A stretch of DNA of 64,000 bases from Lutibacter sp. (GTDB taxonomy: Bacteria > Bacteroidota > Bacteroidia > Flavobacteriales > Flavobacteriaceae), in NCBI RefSeq assembly GCF_030692605.1, contig NZ_JAUYUD010000106.1:18204-82203 (forward strand), given 5' to 3'. Positions 16,787 to 24,485 of the stretch are shown here, piece by piece (positions within the stretch are counted from its first letter, which is position 1; every line of letters starts with the position of its first letter). Both the position numbers and the translations under genes were made by a program. The notes beneath the pieces are model-generated. The model worked only from the letters and a program-made list of their open reading frames with translations. It was not told the origin of the DNA and did no database searches.

Positions 16787-18922
16787 ATGGAAGCAGATAA
16801 AATTACACAGTTGTATTTTAGTGATGTTAATGAACCCGTTCGTTACGATCGAAGAAAATTTTTAAAACAATTAGGAAAAGGAATTATAGTTATATTTTCT
16901 TTAAGTGAATTGTCTTTATTACAAGGATGGAGTCAAAATAATACCCAAGAAAAACAAATAGATTTCAATGCTTTTTTACGTGTAAATGAAGACGGAACTG
17001 TAGATTGCTTTACTGGTAAAATTGAAATGGGACAAGGTATTATTACCTCATTAGCTCAAGTATTAGCAGAAGAACTAGAAGTTGGAATAAATGATGTAAA
17101 AATGATAATGGGAGATACAGATTTATGTCCTTATGATGCTGGAACTTGGGGTTCTTTAACCACCAGATTTGCAGATCCTGTTATTAGAGCTGCAGCTGCT
17201 GAGGCAAGAGAAATATTAATGGATATTGCATCTAAAAAGTTAAATGTGCCAATTGAAAATTTAGTTGCAAAAAATGGAGTTATTTATGTAAAAGATGATT
17301 CTTCAAAAAAGATAACTTATGCTCAATTAACTAGAGGTCAAAAGATAGTTCAAAGTCTTACCAAAAAACCAGAAATTAAAAAAGCGAAAGATTTTAAACT
17401 TATTGGAAAATCAATTATTAGTACCGATGCTGTTGCAAAAGTTACTGGAAAAGCACAATACACTGGAGATATAAAATTACCTGAAATGGTTTATGCAAAT
17501 ATTGTTAGATCAAGCGTATTTGGCTCAAAAAAAATAAGTGTAGATTCCAGTGGTTTAAAAGAATTTAAGGGAATTGAGTTAATTGATGATGGAGATTTAG
17601 TTGCAGTTGTACATTCTGATCCAGAAGTATCTTATAAAGCTTCTAAAAAGGTTAAAGTTATTTGGGATGAACCAAAATTAAATGTAGATAGCGAATCTAT
17701 TTTTAATTATTTAGAAACCAACATAACATCTAGCTCTGTATTTGAAAATAGTGGTGATTTAGAGCAAGGAAGAACCAATTCAGCTAAAATTATTGAAGCA
17801 AAATATCTTGATGGTTATAAAGCTCATGCTGCAATGGAAACGCATTCCGCTACATGCCATTTTCAAGAAAATAAATTAATTATGTGGGCTTCAACTCAAA
17901 CACCCTTTGGTACTCGAGCTGAATTAGCTAAAACATTTAATATGCCGGAAGAAGATGTAATAGTTAAACAAATTTTTGTTGGTGGTGGTTTTGGTGGAAA
18001 AATTTATAATCAACAAGCCGTAGAAGCTGCTAAAATTTCTAAAAAATGCGGTAAACCAGTTCAATTAGTTTGGAGTAGAAGAGAAGAGTTTATGTATGAT
18101 ATGTTTAGACCGGCTGCAATTATAAATACCAAAGCAGGTGTAGACAGCTATGGAAAACTAAATTTATGGGAATTCGATATTTATTGCGCTGGAACTAGAG
18201 GTACCAAATTGTTTTATAATGTACCTCACAATAGAACTCGAATGTTTAACAAAAATGATGTTCATCCATTTGGAACTGGTGCTTGGAGAGCTCCTGGAAA
18301 TAATACTACAACATTTGCCAGAGAATCTCATATAGATGTAATGGCTCATTCAGTTGGTATTGATGCGTTGCAATTTAGATTAAACAATTTAAAAGATGAT
18401 AATATGCGCGCTACTTTAGAATTGGCCGCAAAAACTTTTAATTGGGATAAACCTAAGAAAGAAGGACATGGCTATGGAATAGCTCTTGGAGAAGACGCAG
18501 GAACCTGTGTAGCTTTAATTGCAGAAGTATTTGTTAATAAAAAAACAGGTGAAGTTAAACCTATACGAATTGTTTGTGGGCAAGATATGGGACAAGTTGT
18601 AAATCCGCATGGTGCAATTTTACAAACAGAGGGAGGAATAACAATGGGATTGGGTTATGCGTTGTATGAAGATATTGAATTTACTGGAAGAACTATAAAA
18701 TCTTGGGGATTTAGTAGTTATAAATTTACACAATTTTCAAATACACCTCCAATAGAATGTGTATTTATAGATAAAATGGATTCAAAACCACAAGGAGGCG
18801 GTGAACCAGCAATTATATGCGTTGGTGGCGCAATTGCAAATGCTGTTTTTGATGCTTGTGGCGCTAGAGTTAATAGATTGCCAGTTACACCTAAAAGAAT
18901 ATTAGAAGCGCTTAAAATTTAA
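16787..18922 (+). CDS. Molybdopterin-binding aldehyde/xanthine dehydrogenase-like large subunit (IorB-like), Tat exported
   Basis: The 711-aa catalytic subunit binds molybdopterin cytosine dinucleotide and hydroxylates an aldehyde or N-heterocycle. The N-terminal segment has DRRKFLKQLG (21-30), a good twin-arginine motif (RRxFLK), followed by a hydrophobic stretch, so Tat export to the periplasm is likely. Family motifs include 'GKIEMGQGI', 'GGGFGGK', 'APGNNTTTFARESHIDVMAH' and the C-terminal 'PQGGGEPAI' (the catalytic Glu). It lies 2 bases after the Fe-S subunit. No cytochrome subunit is adjacent, so the electron acceptor is unknown. Confidence 0.9.
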   Translation: MEADKITQLYFSDVNEPVRYDRRKFLKQLGKGIIVIFSLSELSLLQGWSQNNTQEKQIDFNAFLRVNEDGTVDCFTGKIEMGQGIITSLAQVLAEELEVGINDVKMIMGDTDLCPYDAGTWGSLTTRFADPVIRAAAAEAREILMDIASKKLNVPIENLVAKNGVIYVKDDSSKKITYAQLTRGQKIVQSLTKKPEIKKAKDFKLIGKSIISTDAVAKVTGKAQYTGDIKLPEMVYANIVRSSVFGSKKISVDSSGLKEFKGIELIDDGDLVAVVHSDPEVSYKASKKVKVIWDEPKLNVDSESIFNYLETNITSSSVFENSGDLEQGRTNSAKIIEAKYLDGYKAHAAMETHSATCHFQENKLIMWASTQTPFGTRAELAKTFNMPEEDVIVKQIFVGGGFGGKIYNQQAVEAAKISKKCGKPVQLVWSRREEFMYDMFRPAAIINTKAGVDSYGKLNLWEFDIYCAGTRGTKLFYNVPHNRTRMFNKNDVHPFGTGAWRAPGNNTTTFARESHIDVMAHSVGIDALQFRLNNLKDDNMRATLELAAKTFNWDKPKKEGHGYGIALGEDAGTCVALIAEVFVNKKTGEVKPIRIVCGQDMGQVVNPHGAILQTEGGITMGLGYALYEDIEFTGRTIKSWGFSSYKFTQFSNTPPIECVFIDKMDSKPQGGGEPAIICVGGAIANAVFDACGARVNRLPVTPKRILEALKI

Positions 18923-18960
18923 ATTTATTAAAAGGTTATAATGTAAAATTAGAACTACAG

Positions 18961-19053
18961 AAAACGTCATCGCGAAGTTTTGATAAAAACTAAAGAAATC
19001 TGCCAATTAGAAACAGATTACTTCTTCGTTATCACTCATCGTAATGACGTTTT
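18961..19053. repeat. REP/MITE-like element with nested inverted repeats
   Basis: The outer arms AAAACGTCAT (18961-18970) and ATGACGTTTT (19044-19053) are perfect inverted repeats. Inside are CGCGAAG / CTTCGT-type arms and AATCTG ... CAGATT. The plan (CGTCAT-GCGAAG-AATCTG ... CAGATT-CTTCG-ATGACG) is the same as in the tandem array at 25167-25656. It sits just past the 3' ends of two convergent genes and may also serve as a terminator. Confidence 0.7.
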
Positions 19054-19061
19054 TGAAAATT

Positions 19062-20633
19062 TTAGAATGTAGCAATCGCTTTTTGAATTCTTCTAATTGT
19101 TTCTTGTTTCCCAATCATTTCAGCAATATCAAATAGGTGAGGACCTTTCATGTCTCCAACCAAACTTAATCTAAAAGGTTGCATCACTTTTCCAAATCCA
19201 ATTTCTTTAGAAGTAATCCATTCTTTAACAGCAGTTTCAATGTTTTGAGATTTAAAATCTTTAATAGATTCAAGAACAGTAATTAGCTCTTTCATTATGT
19301 CTGAGGTATCTTCTTTCCAGTTTTTAGAGGCAGCTTTTTCATTATAAGAAGTTGGAGCTACAAAAAAGAAACTGCTTAATTCCCAAAAATCACTTACAAA
19401 TGTGGCTCGCTCTTTTATTTGTGAAACAACTTTGGTAATGTAATCAAGGTCAAATATGTGTGCGTCATTACGAGGAGTTGACGACGAAGTAATCTCATCT
19501 TTCACAGCAAGGTGTTTTTCCACAATAGGAGCAAATAATTCAGCCAATTCGGCATCAGATTTTAACAACATGTATTGTTGATTAAACCAATTTGTTTTAT
19601 CAGGATTAAATTTAGCACCACTTTTACTTACACGTTCTAATGTAAATGCTTCACAAAGTGCTGACAAGGTAAATAGTTCTTGTTCAGTTCCAGGATTCCA
19701 ACCCAATAAAGCCAGCATATTTATAAAAGCATCGGCAAAATAACCATCTTCTTTATACCCTCTTGAAATCTCGTTTGTTTCTTCGTTTTTATATTCCAAA
19801 GGAAAAACAGGAAATCCTAATTTATCACCATCGCGTTTGCTTAATTTTCCTTTTCCTACAGGTTTTAAAATAAGTGGTAAATGAGCAAATTCAGGAGCTT
19901 CCCAGCCAAATGCTTCATATAAGGCTATGTGTAAAGGGAGCGATGGTAACCATTCTTCACCACGAATTACGTGGCTTATATCCATTAAATGATCGTCAAC
20001 AATATTTGCTAAATGATAGGTTGGCATCCCGTCACTTTTAAACAAAATTTTATCGTCTAAAATATCTTTTCTAAATGAAATTGGACCACGAATTATATCT
20101 ATAGATTCTATAGTTTCTTGTTCACTTTCGGGTTCATACATTTTAAACCGAATTACATATTCTTCACCGTTTAAAAGGCGTTTTTGCACTTCATCTTTAG
20201 AAAGTGAAATAGAATTTGTAAGTTTTGTTCTGTTATGCCAGTTATAGATAAAAGTTTCCCCTTTTGCTTCGTAGTCTGTTCTATGAAAATCTAATGCTGA
20301 AGTAGTATCAAAACAGTAATAGGCATTACCGTTTTCAATTAATTGATCAGCATATTTTTTATAGATCTCTTTTCGATCAGATTGTCGATAAGGACCGTAT
20401 TTTTCATTTTTATTTGGACCTTCATCAAAAGGAATGTTACACCAATTTAAAGCGTCAACTATATATTTTTCAGCATTAGCAACATATCTTGTTTGGTCTG
20501 TATCTTCAATTCGTAAAATAAAAGTACCCCCATGTTTTTTAGCGAATAAATAATTAAAAAGGGCAGTTCTAACACCACCAATATGTAAAGGTCCTGTTGG
20601 ACTTGGGGCAAATCTCACTCTAACATTTTGCAT
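19062..20633 (-). CDS. gltX: Glutamate--tRNA ligase
   Basis: It charges tRNA(Glu) with glutamate. The 523 aa carry the class I signatures PTGPLHIGG (12-20) and KLSKR near residue 260, the 'RIEDTD' motif, and a C-terminal anticodon-binding region. Residues about 379-391 (EITSSSTPRNDAH) have no counterpart expected in the family. They are the in-frame translation of a dispersed intergenic-type repeat (19462-19498), so the gene seems to have absorbed a REP-like insertion. The length is slightly above usual, fitting that reading. Confidence 0.96.
   Translation of the reverse strand: MQNVRVRFAPSPTGPLHIGGVRTALFNYLFAKKHGGTFILRIEDTDQTRYVANAEKYIVDALNWCNIPFDEGPNKNEKYGPYRQSDRKEIYKKYADQLIENGNAYYCFDTTSALDFHRTDYEAKGETFIYNWHNRTKLTNSISLSKDEVQKRLLNGEEYVIRFKMYEPESEQETIESIDIIRGPISFRKDILDDKILFKSDGMPTYHLANIVDDHLMDISHVIRGEEWLPSLPLHIALYEAFGWEAPEFAHLPLILKPVGKGKLSKRDGDKLGFPVFPLEYKNEETNEISRGYKEDGYFADAFINMLALLGWNPGTEQELFTLSALCEAFTLERVSKSGAKFNPDKTNWFNQQYMLLKSDAELAELFAPIVEKHLAVKDEITSSSTPRNDAHIFDLDYITKVVSQIKERATFVSDFWELSSFFFVAPTSYNEKAASKNWKEDTSDIMKELITVLESIKDFKSQNIETAVKEWITSKEIGFGKVMQPFRLSLVGDMKGPHLFDIAEMIGKQETIRRIQKAIATF
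19462..19498. repeat. REP-like sequence inside the gltX coding region
   Basis: GCGTCATTACGAGGAG followed by a GACGACGAAGTAATCT-type half matches the CGTCATTGCGAGG...CGAAGCAATCT dispersed repeat well known from flavobacterial intergenic regions. It keeps the gltX frame and encodes a Ser/Thr/Pro-rich loop. Confidence 0.6.
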
Positions 20634-20694
20634 TGTAAATGAATTTTAAAATGCAAAGATAAATTAACCAAAGAAATACACACCTTTATAATAC

Positions 20695-20720
20695 AAAAAA
20701 AGGCTACAGGAATGTAGCCT
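20695..20720 (-). terminator. Rho-independent terminator upstream of gltX
   Basis: The arms AGGCTACA (20701-20708) and TGTAGCCT (20713-20720) enclose a GGAA loop. On the minus strand a T-run follows (A-run 20695-20700 on +). It would end a transcript from the small ORF at 20795-20959 before gltX. Confidence 0.75.
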
Positions 20721-20794
20721 TTAAAAACGTTACCCAAAAACGATTTTTTAGAAATAGAGAATGTCAATCAACTATTTTAAAGTGTGGGTGACAA

Positions 20795-20959
20795 TTAATA
20801 TAATGTTCTGTTTGTGCTATTTTTAAATTCAATATCTGATCCCGCTTTAGTAATTATCTGATTCAATATATATAAGTTTAGTAAAAGAGCAAAAAACACA
20901 ATTAATCCTATACCAAATGTTTGGATGCTTTTTTGGTTTAGGTATTTTAATATTTTCAT
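20795..20959 (-). CDS. Small membrane protein, hypothetical (54 aa)
   Basis: ATG at 20959, stop at 20795. The protein starts MKILKYLNQK, has one hydrophobic helix (about 15-36) and a polar C-terminal tail. A clear terminator for this strand lies 75 bases past the stop, which supports a real short transcript. I do not recognise a family. The rest of the 494-base gap between gltX and the 142-aa gene holds nothing else I can support. Confidence 0.45.
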   Translation of the reverse strand: MKILKYLNQKSIQTFGIGLIVFFALLLNLYILNQIITKAGSDIEFKNSTNRTLY

Positions 20960-21127
20960 GTGTTGCTAATTTTATTTCTTTTTCAGATACCGAAGGTAGA
21001 ACTTATTATAATTGTTTAAAAAGGGATTTACACTGTTAAATATGGGGAAAAACACCCTTTTTTATTTTTGTTTTAAAATTGAAGCAAATACACTAATTTT
21101 AACATTTAAATAAATATATATATAATT

Positions 21128-21556
21128 ATGAAATTAATTACACCACAAGAGGCAAAAGAATTAAATCAAAATTTTATTAAAACGCGCTCAAAAGAATTAG
21201 ATAAAATTGTTGAAAGAGAAACTGGAAATCCAACTAAAAAAGATGCCATTTCTAGTTGGTTTTCTTTGGAAGAATTAAAAGAATACATTGCGTATGTTGA
21301 AGCGCAAGGAAAAGCCAAAAATATTACTGTAAACGGGTTGCGCGTATATTTTGGAGCCTATGCTAAAAACGATAAAAAAGAAGATAAAAAAGCACTTTCT
21401 ACTGTGTTTTTTGTACCCACCCAAGCTGCAGTAGGTTCTTTAAACAAAGAAGGTGTTGAGGGCGGAGAAGGCGGTTCTGATGTGGATAGCATTGATGGAA
21501 TGAATTACGGAACATCAGGAAATCCTCCACAAGCACCTTATCCTCAGATACAATAG
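21128..21556 (+). CDS. Conserved-looking protein of unknown function (142 aa), first gene of the 7TM/two-component locus
   Basis: It has no signal peptide. Residues 1-110 form a soluble domain with an acidic/basic helix ('AKELNQNFIKTRSKELDKIV'), then 'SSWFSLEELKEYIAYVE' and 'GLRVYFGAYAK'. The C-terminal 30 residues are low-complexity: a Gly/Glu run (GGEGG, about 111-116) and a tail ending APYPQIQ. That tail is duplicated in a micro-ORF at 22192-22299. I know of no named domain for it. The YFGAY core looks like a family found in many Bacteroidota, from memory only. It is followed 8 bases later by a 7TM gene. A role in signalling is inferred from the locus. Confidence 0.7.
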   Translation: MKLITPQEAKELNQNFIKTRSKELDKIVERETGNPTKKDAISSWFSLEELKEYIAYVEAQGKAKNITVNGLRVYFGAYAKNDKKEDKKALSTVFFVPTQAAVGSLNKEGVEGGEGGSDVDSIDGMNYGTSGNPPQAPYPQIQ

Positions 21557-21564
21557 TAATTTTT

Positions 21565-22188
21565 ATGTGGGGTATAATAATTAATATATTACTGTTTATT
21601 ACAGTAATTATAGGAACTGTTACATATAAAAAATATAATCATACATTTTTAAAATATTTTTTATTTTTTTTATTCTATGATTTAATAAATGAAACAACTG
21701 CGTTTTTTGTTGGTAATGGATTAAAAAAGAACACGTTTATTTTGTATAATATTTACATGTTTGTAAGTGTTTTATTTTACTTGTTTACAATCTACCATTA
21801 CACCAAAAAGAACAAAGTTTATTTACCATTATTAATTATTTTGTATATACTTTTTTGTTTAAGTAATGTTTTATTTTTTCAAAAATCAATTCAAACAAGC
21901 CAAACATATTCGCTTATAATAGGTAGTTTTTTTATACTTATAGGTGTTATTTATTTATTTGTAGAACTTTTAAAGAGTGATGATATATTAAAGATTAATA
22001 AAATGCTTTTGTTTTGGTTAAGTATTGGAATTTTAATTTTTTATGCAGGTATTGTTCCAATATATGTAATGATAGAATTTCTAAATTACAAAGGAATATT
22101 TAAATATATTTTAGTCGCTTTAAATGTAATTATGTTAAGCTGTTTTAGTATTGGTTTTATTGTAACTAAAAAAGAATATAATAAATAA
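21565..22188 (+). CDS. 7TM protein of unknown function, copy 1
   Basis: The 207 aa have seven predicted membrane helices (about 2-21, 28-50, 57-79, 84-105, 113-135, 145-170, 178-199), very short loops and a basic C-terminus. Shared with the two following genes are 'ET' in TM2, an 'IYN' start to TM3, 'SIG' and 'G-IP--V--E' in TM6, and a terminal 'GFIVTKKEYN'. There are no transporter motifs that I recognise. The position before a histidine kinase that has no sensor domain makes a receptor role plausible. Paralogy is directly visible; function is unknown. Confidence 0.75.
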   Translation: MWGIIINILLFITVIIGTVTYKKYNHTFLKYFLFFLFYDLINETTAFFVGNGLKKNTFILYNIYMFVSVLFYLFTIYHYTKKNKVYLPLLIILYILFCLSNVLFFQKSIQTSQTYSLIIGSFFILIGVIYLFVELLKSDDILKINKMLLFWLSIGILIFYAGIVPIYVMIEFLNYKGIFKYILVALNVIMLSCFSIGFIVTKKEYNK

Positions 22189-22191
22189 TGT

Positions 22192-22299
22192 ATGGATAGT
22201 AAGAGTTTAACATGTTTGGAAGTAGATGATATTGATGAAATGAATTACGGAACATCAGGAAATCCTCCACAAGCACCTTACCCTCAAACCGAAGTTTAA
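22192..22299 (+). CDS. 35-aa micro-ORF repeating the C-terminal tail of the 142-aa protein
   Basis: ATG at 22192, TAA at 22297-22299. Residues 14-32 (IDEMNYGTSGNPPQAPYPQ) repeat the end of the gene at 21128, and a 42-base block (22239-22280) is identical to 21499-21540. It starts 3 bases after the first 7TM gene and ends 22 bases before the second. It may be a functional small peptide, or what is left of a second copy of the 142-aa gene after an internal deletion. The Gly/Glu run of the parent is not kept. Confidence 0.45.
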   Translation: MDSKSLTCLEVDDIDEMNYGTSGNPPQAPYPQTEV

Positions 22300-22321
22300 A
22301 TTTAAAAAATAATGCTCCTTT

Positions 22322-22954
22322 ATGGTTATTAGAGCTTTTTTAATTTTATTAGTTATTTCAATAACTTTTTTTGTAGCCATATTTAACTTTAAAAAGTTTA
22401 AAACAACACCTATAAAATATTTTATATATTTTATAGGTTATGTTTTTATTAGTGAAACTATTGCAAATATTTATTTATCAAAAGGAGTAAATACAGTTAT
22501 TATAAATAATGTTTATAGCATTGCATATACTTTTTTCAATTTGTTTTTTTATTCGATTTTAATTAAAAATAAAAAGTCAAAAAAAATTGGTTATATAATG
22601 ATGTTTTTCTTTGCAATTAGTTTGATAATTAATCAGTTATATTTTCAAAAATTTGAACATAGGTTGCAGACTTATACATTCATTTTAGGATTATTTTTGG
22701 TAACATTTTTAGTTTTTATTTATTTTCTTGAAATTATGAATTCAAATAAAATTATTTACGTTACAAGGCTTTCTGAATTTTGGATTAGTACTGGAATCAT
22801 TATTTTTAACTTTGGTTTTATTCCTGTTTTAGTGGTTGCCGAACTTATAAAATGGGAAGGTGTATATCACTATATATTATTATTTGTAAACGTAATTATG
22901 TATGGGTGCTTTATCACAGGTTTTATGGTAAGTAAAAAAGAATATAATGTTTAA
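22322..22954 (+). CDS. 7TM protein of unknown function, copy 2
   Basis: The 210-aa paralogue of the 21565 product has the same seven-helix plan. Conserved positions include 'SETIAN' in TM2, 'QTYTFILG' in TM5, 'FWISTGIIIFNFGFIPVLVV' in TM6 and the end 'GFMVSKKEYNV'. The overall sequence is diverged but the terminal third is close, so the copies arose by tandem duplication. The start ATG at 22322 follows the micro-ORF by 22 bases. Its 3' end overlaps the next micro-ORF by 8 bases. Confidence 0.75.
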   Translation: MVIRAFLILLVISITFFVAIFNFKKFKTTPIKYFIYFIGYVFISETIANIYLSKGVNTVIINNVYSIAYTFFNLFFYSILIKNKKSKKIGYIMMFFFAISLIINQLYFQKFEHRLQTYTFILGLFLVTFLVFIYFLEIMNSNKIIYVTRLSEFWISTGIIIFNFGFIPVLVVAELIKWEGVYHYILLFVNVIMYGCFITGFMVSKKEYNV

Positions 22955-23057
22955 TTTTATAGCAAGTAAAGTCAGTAGTAATATTGAAGAATTTTATGGG
23001 TTAAATAATGGCTCAGTAGTTCAATTACTTTCAGCAGTATATCCACAATTAAATTGA
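22947..23057 (+). CDS. 36-aa micro-ORF between 7TM copies 2 and 3
   Basis: ATG at 22947 lies inside the last codons of 7TM copy 2, and the TGA stop (23055-23057) overlaps the TTG start of copy 3. The peptide starts MFNFIASKVSSNIEEF and ends SAVYPQLN, sharing only the YPQ ending with the other tails. Its overlap with both neighbours suggests translational coupling, so that ribosomes ending the peptide restart on copy 3. It could also be a chance ORF bridging two genes. Confidence 0.4.
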   Translation: MFNFIASKVSSNIEEFYGLNNGSVVQLLSAVYPQLN

Positions 23058-23692
23058 AATATTTTAATCTAATATATCCTTTAATTTATTTGATTACAAT
23101 ATTGATTGTAGTTGTTAATTTTGATAAAATTAGAAGTAGTAATTTATTAAAATTACTACTAATTTTCTTAGTCTATTCATTTATAACAGAATTGATCTCC
23201 TTTGTAATTGGAGTAATTTTTAGAAAGGGCACATTTTATATATATAATATTTGGAATTTAGCTAATAGTTATTTTTATTTTTATTTTTTTTATAAGTTAA
23301 TCAACAATAAATTATACCGTAATTTTATTAAAACTATTATATTGATTTATACATTAATTTCTATTATCGATATTGCTTTTTTTACAAATTTTATTTTAGA
23401 ACATTTGAACTATAACATTATAGTTTCAAGTATTTTAATTGTTCTTTCGGTAATGTTGTATTTTATTGAATTATTAAAGAGTGATGCGGTTTTAAAATTA
23501 AATACTTCAATCTATTTTTGGATAAGTATAGGGGTTTTATTTTTTAATATTGGCATGATTCCGATTTGTGTAATTGCCGAACTAATAAATTACAATGGTG
23601 TTTTTGATATTATAATTTTAAGTTTAAACATAATAATGGCTGGTTGCTTTATCACAGGTTTTATAGTAAGTAAAAAAGAATATAATGTTTAA
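23054..23692 (+). CDS. 7TM protein of unknown function, copy 3
   Basis: This 212-aa third paralogue has seven membrane helices and ends 'GFIVSKKEYNV'. The start is a TTG at 23054 overlapping the TGA of the preceding micro-ORF; no in-frame ATG gives the full first helix, so TTG is preferred. It has 'VYSFITELISF' in TM2 and 'FWISIGVLFFNIGMIPICVI' in TM6. It is followed 3 bases later by the histidine kinase gene, the tightest link between the 7TM set and the two-component genes. Confidence 0.72.
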   Translation: MKYFNLIYPLIYLITILIVVVNFDKIRSSNLLKLLLIFLVYSFITELISFVIGVIFRKGTFYIYNIWNLANSYFYFYFFYKLINNKLYRNFIKTIILIYTLISIIDIAFFTNFILEHLNYNIIVSSILIVLSVMLYFIELLKSDAVLKLNTSIYFWISIGVLFFNIGMIPICVIAELINYNGVFDIIILSLNIIMAGCFITGFIVSKKEYNV

Positions 23693-23695
23693 TTT

Positions 23696-24484
23696 ATGGG
23701 ACAAACTGAAATTCAAATTTTAATTTTTGTAACCACTATTATAGTTTTAATATTGGCTATTACATTAATTGTGTTCTTTTTTTACTTTCAACAGAAAAAG
23801 ACAGCTTATTTATTAAAACAGCGCGAAACACAATTACTTTTTGATGAAGAAATTACCAAGTCTAAATTAGAAATTCAAGAACAAGCACTTCAAAATATAA
23901 GCTGGGAAATACACGATAATGTGGGGCAGTTACTTTCAGTTGCAAAAATGCAATTGAATATGGTACAATTAACATTACCTATAGAACAGCAAGAAAAAAT
24001 TAGAGAAACGGGAGAAATTATTGGTAAAAGTTTACAAGAACTGCGTGGTTTGGCAAAATCTTTAAATCCAGATACTATTAAAAATAAGGGTTTAATAGAA
24101 TCTATAACCCATGAAATTGAAAGGTACAATCGCTTAAATTTTATTAAATCTAATTTTGTAATTTCTGGGGAAACTTATAGTTTAACCAACGAAAAAGAAA
24201 TAATTTTATTCAGAATATTACAGGAATTTTTTAATAATACTTTAAAACATGGAAAAGCAAAAATATTAAAGGTAGACCTTGTTTATCAACCTTCATTTTT
24301 AGAAATTTTTATTGAAGACAATGGCGTTGGTTTTGATGTTTTAGATACAGATTCACAAAAAGGAATTGGCCTTTTAAATATGAAAAGTAGAACCAATTTA
24401 ATTGGCGCCACGTTCAATTTAAACTCGAAAGTAAACGAAGGCACTAAGTTATATATAAAATGCCCAAAAGAAAAAGAGAGTTAA
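23696..24484 (+). CDS. Sensor histidine kinase, NarL/DesK type (HisKA_3), without extracytoplasmic sensor domain
   Basis: The 262 aa have one N-terminal membrane helix (about 8-31) and a short coiled coil. The phospho-acceptor helix is 'ISWEIHDNVGQLLSVAKMQL' (His73), with N-box 'LQEFFNNTLKHGKA' and G-box 'EDNGVGFD' plus 'GIGLLNMKSR'. With almost no periplasmic part it cannot bind an external ligand alone. The three 7TM proteins encoded just upstream are the obvious candidates for sensing. It is 1 base from its response regulator gene. Confidence 0.93.
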   Translation: MGQTEIQILIFVTTIIVLILAITLIVFFFYFQQKKTAYLLKQRETQLLFDEEITKSKLEIQEQALQNISWEIHDNVGQLLSVAKMQLNMVQLTLPIEQQEKIRETGEIIGKSLQELRGLAKSLNPDTIKNKGLIESITHEIERYNRLNFIKSNFVISGETYSLTNEKEIILFRILQEFFNNTLKHGKAKILKVDLVYQPSFLEIFIEDNGVGFDVLDTDSQKGIGLLNMKSRTNLIGATFNLNSKVNEGTKLYIKCPKEKES

Positions 24485-24485
24485 A

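Noticed and set aside
22410..22438. Inverted repeat CCTATAAAATAT ... ATATTTTATAGG inside 7TM copy 2
   Set aside because: Explained by AT-rich membrane-helix codons; no sign of function.
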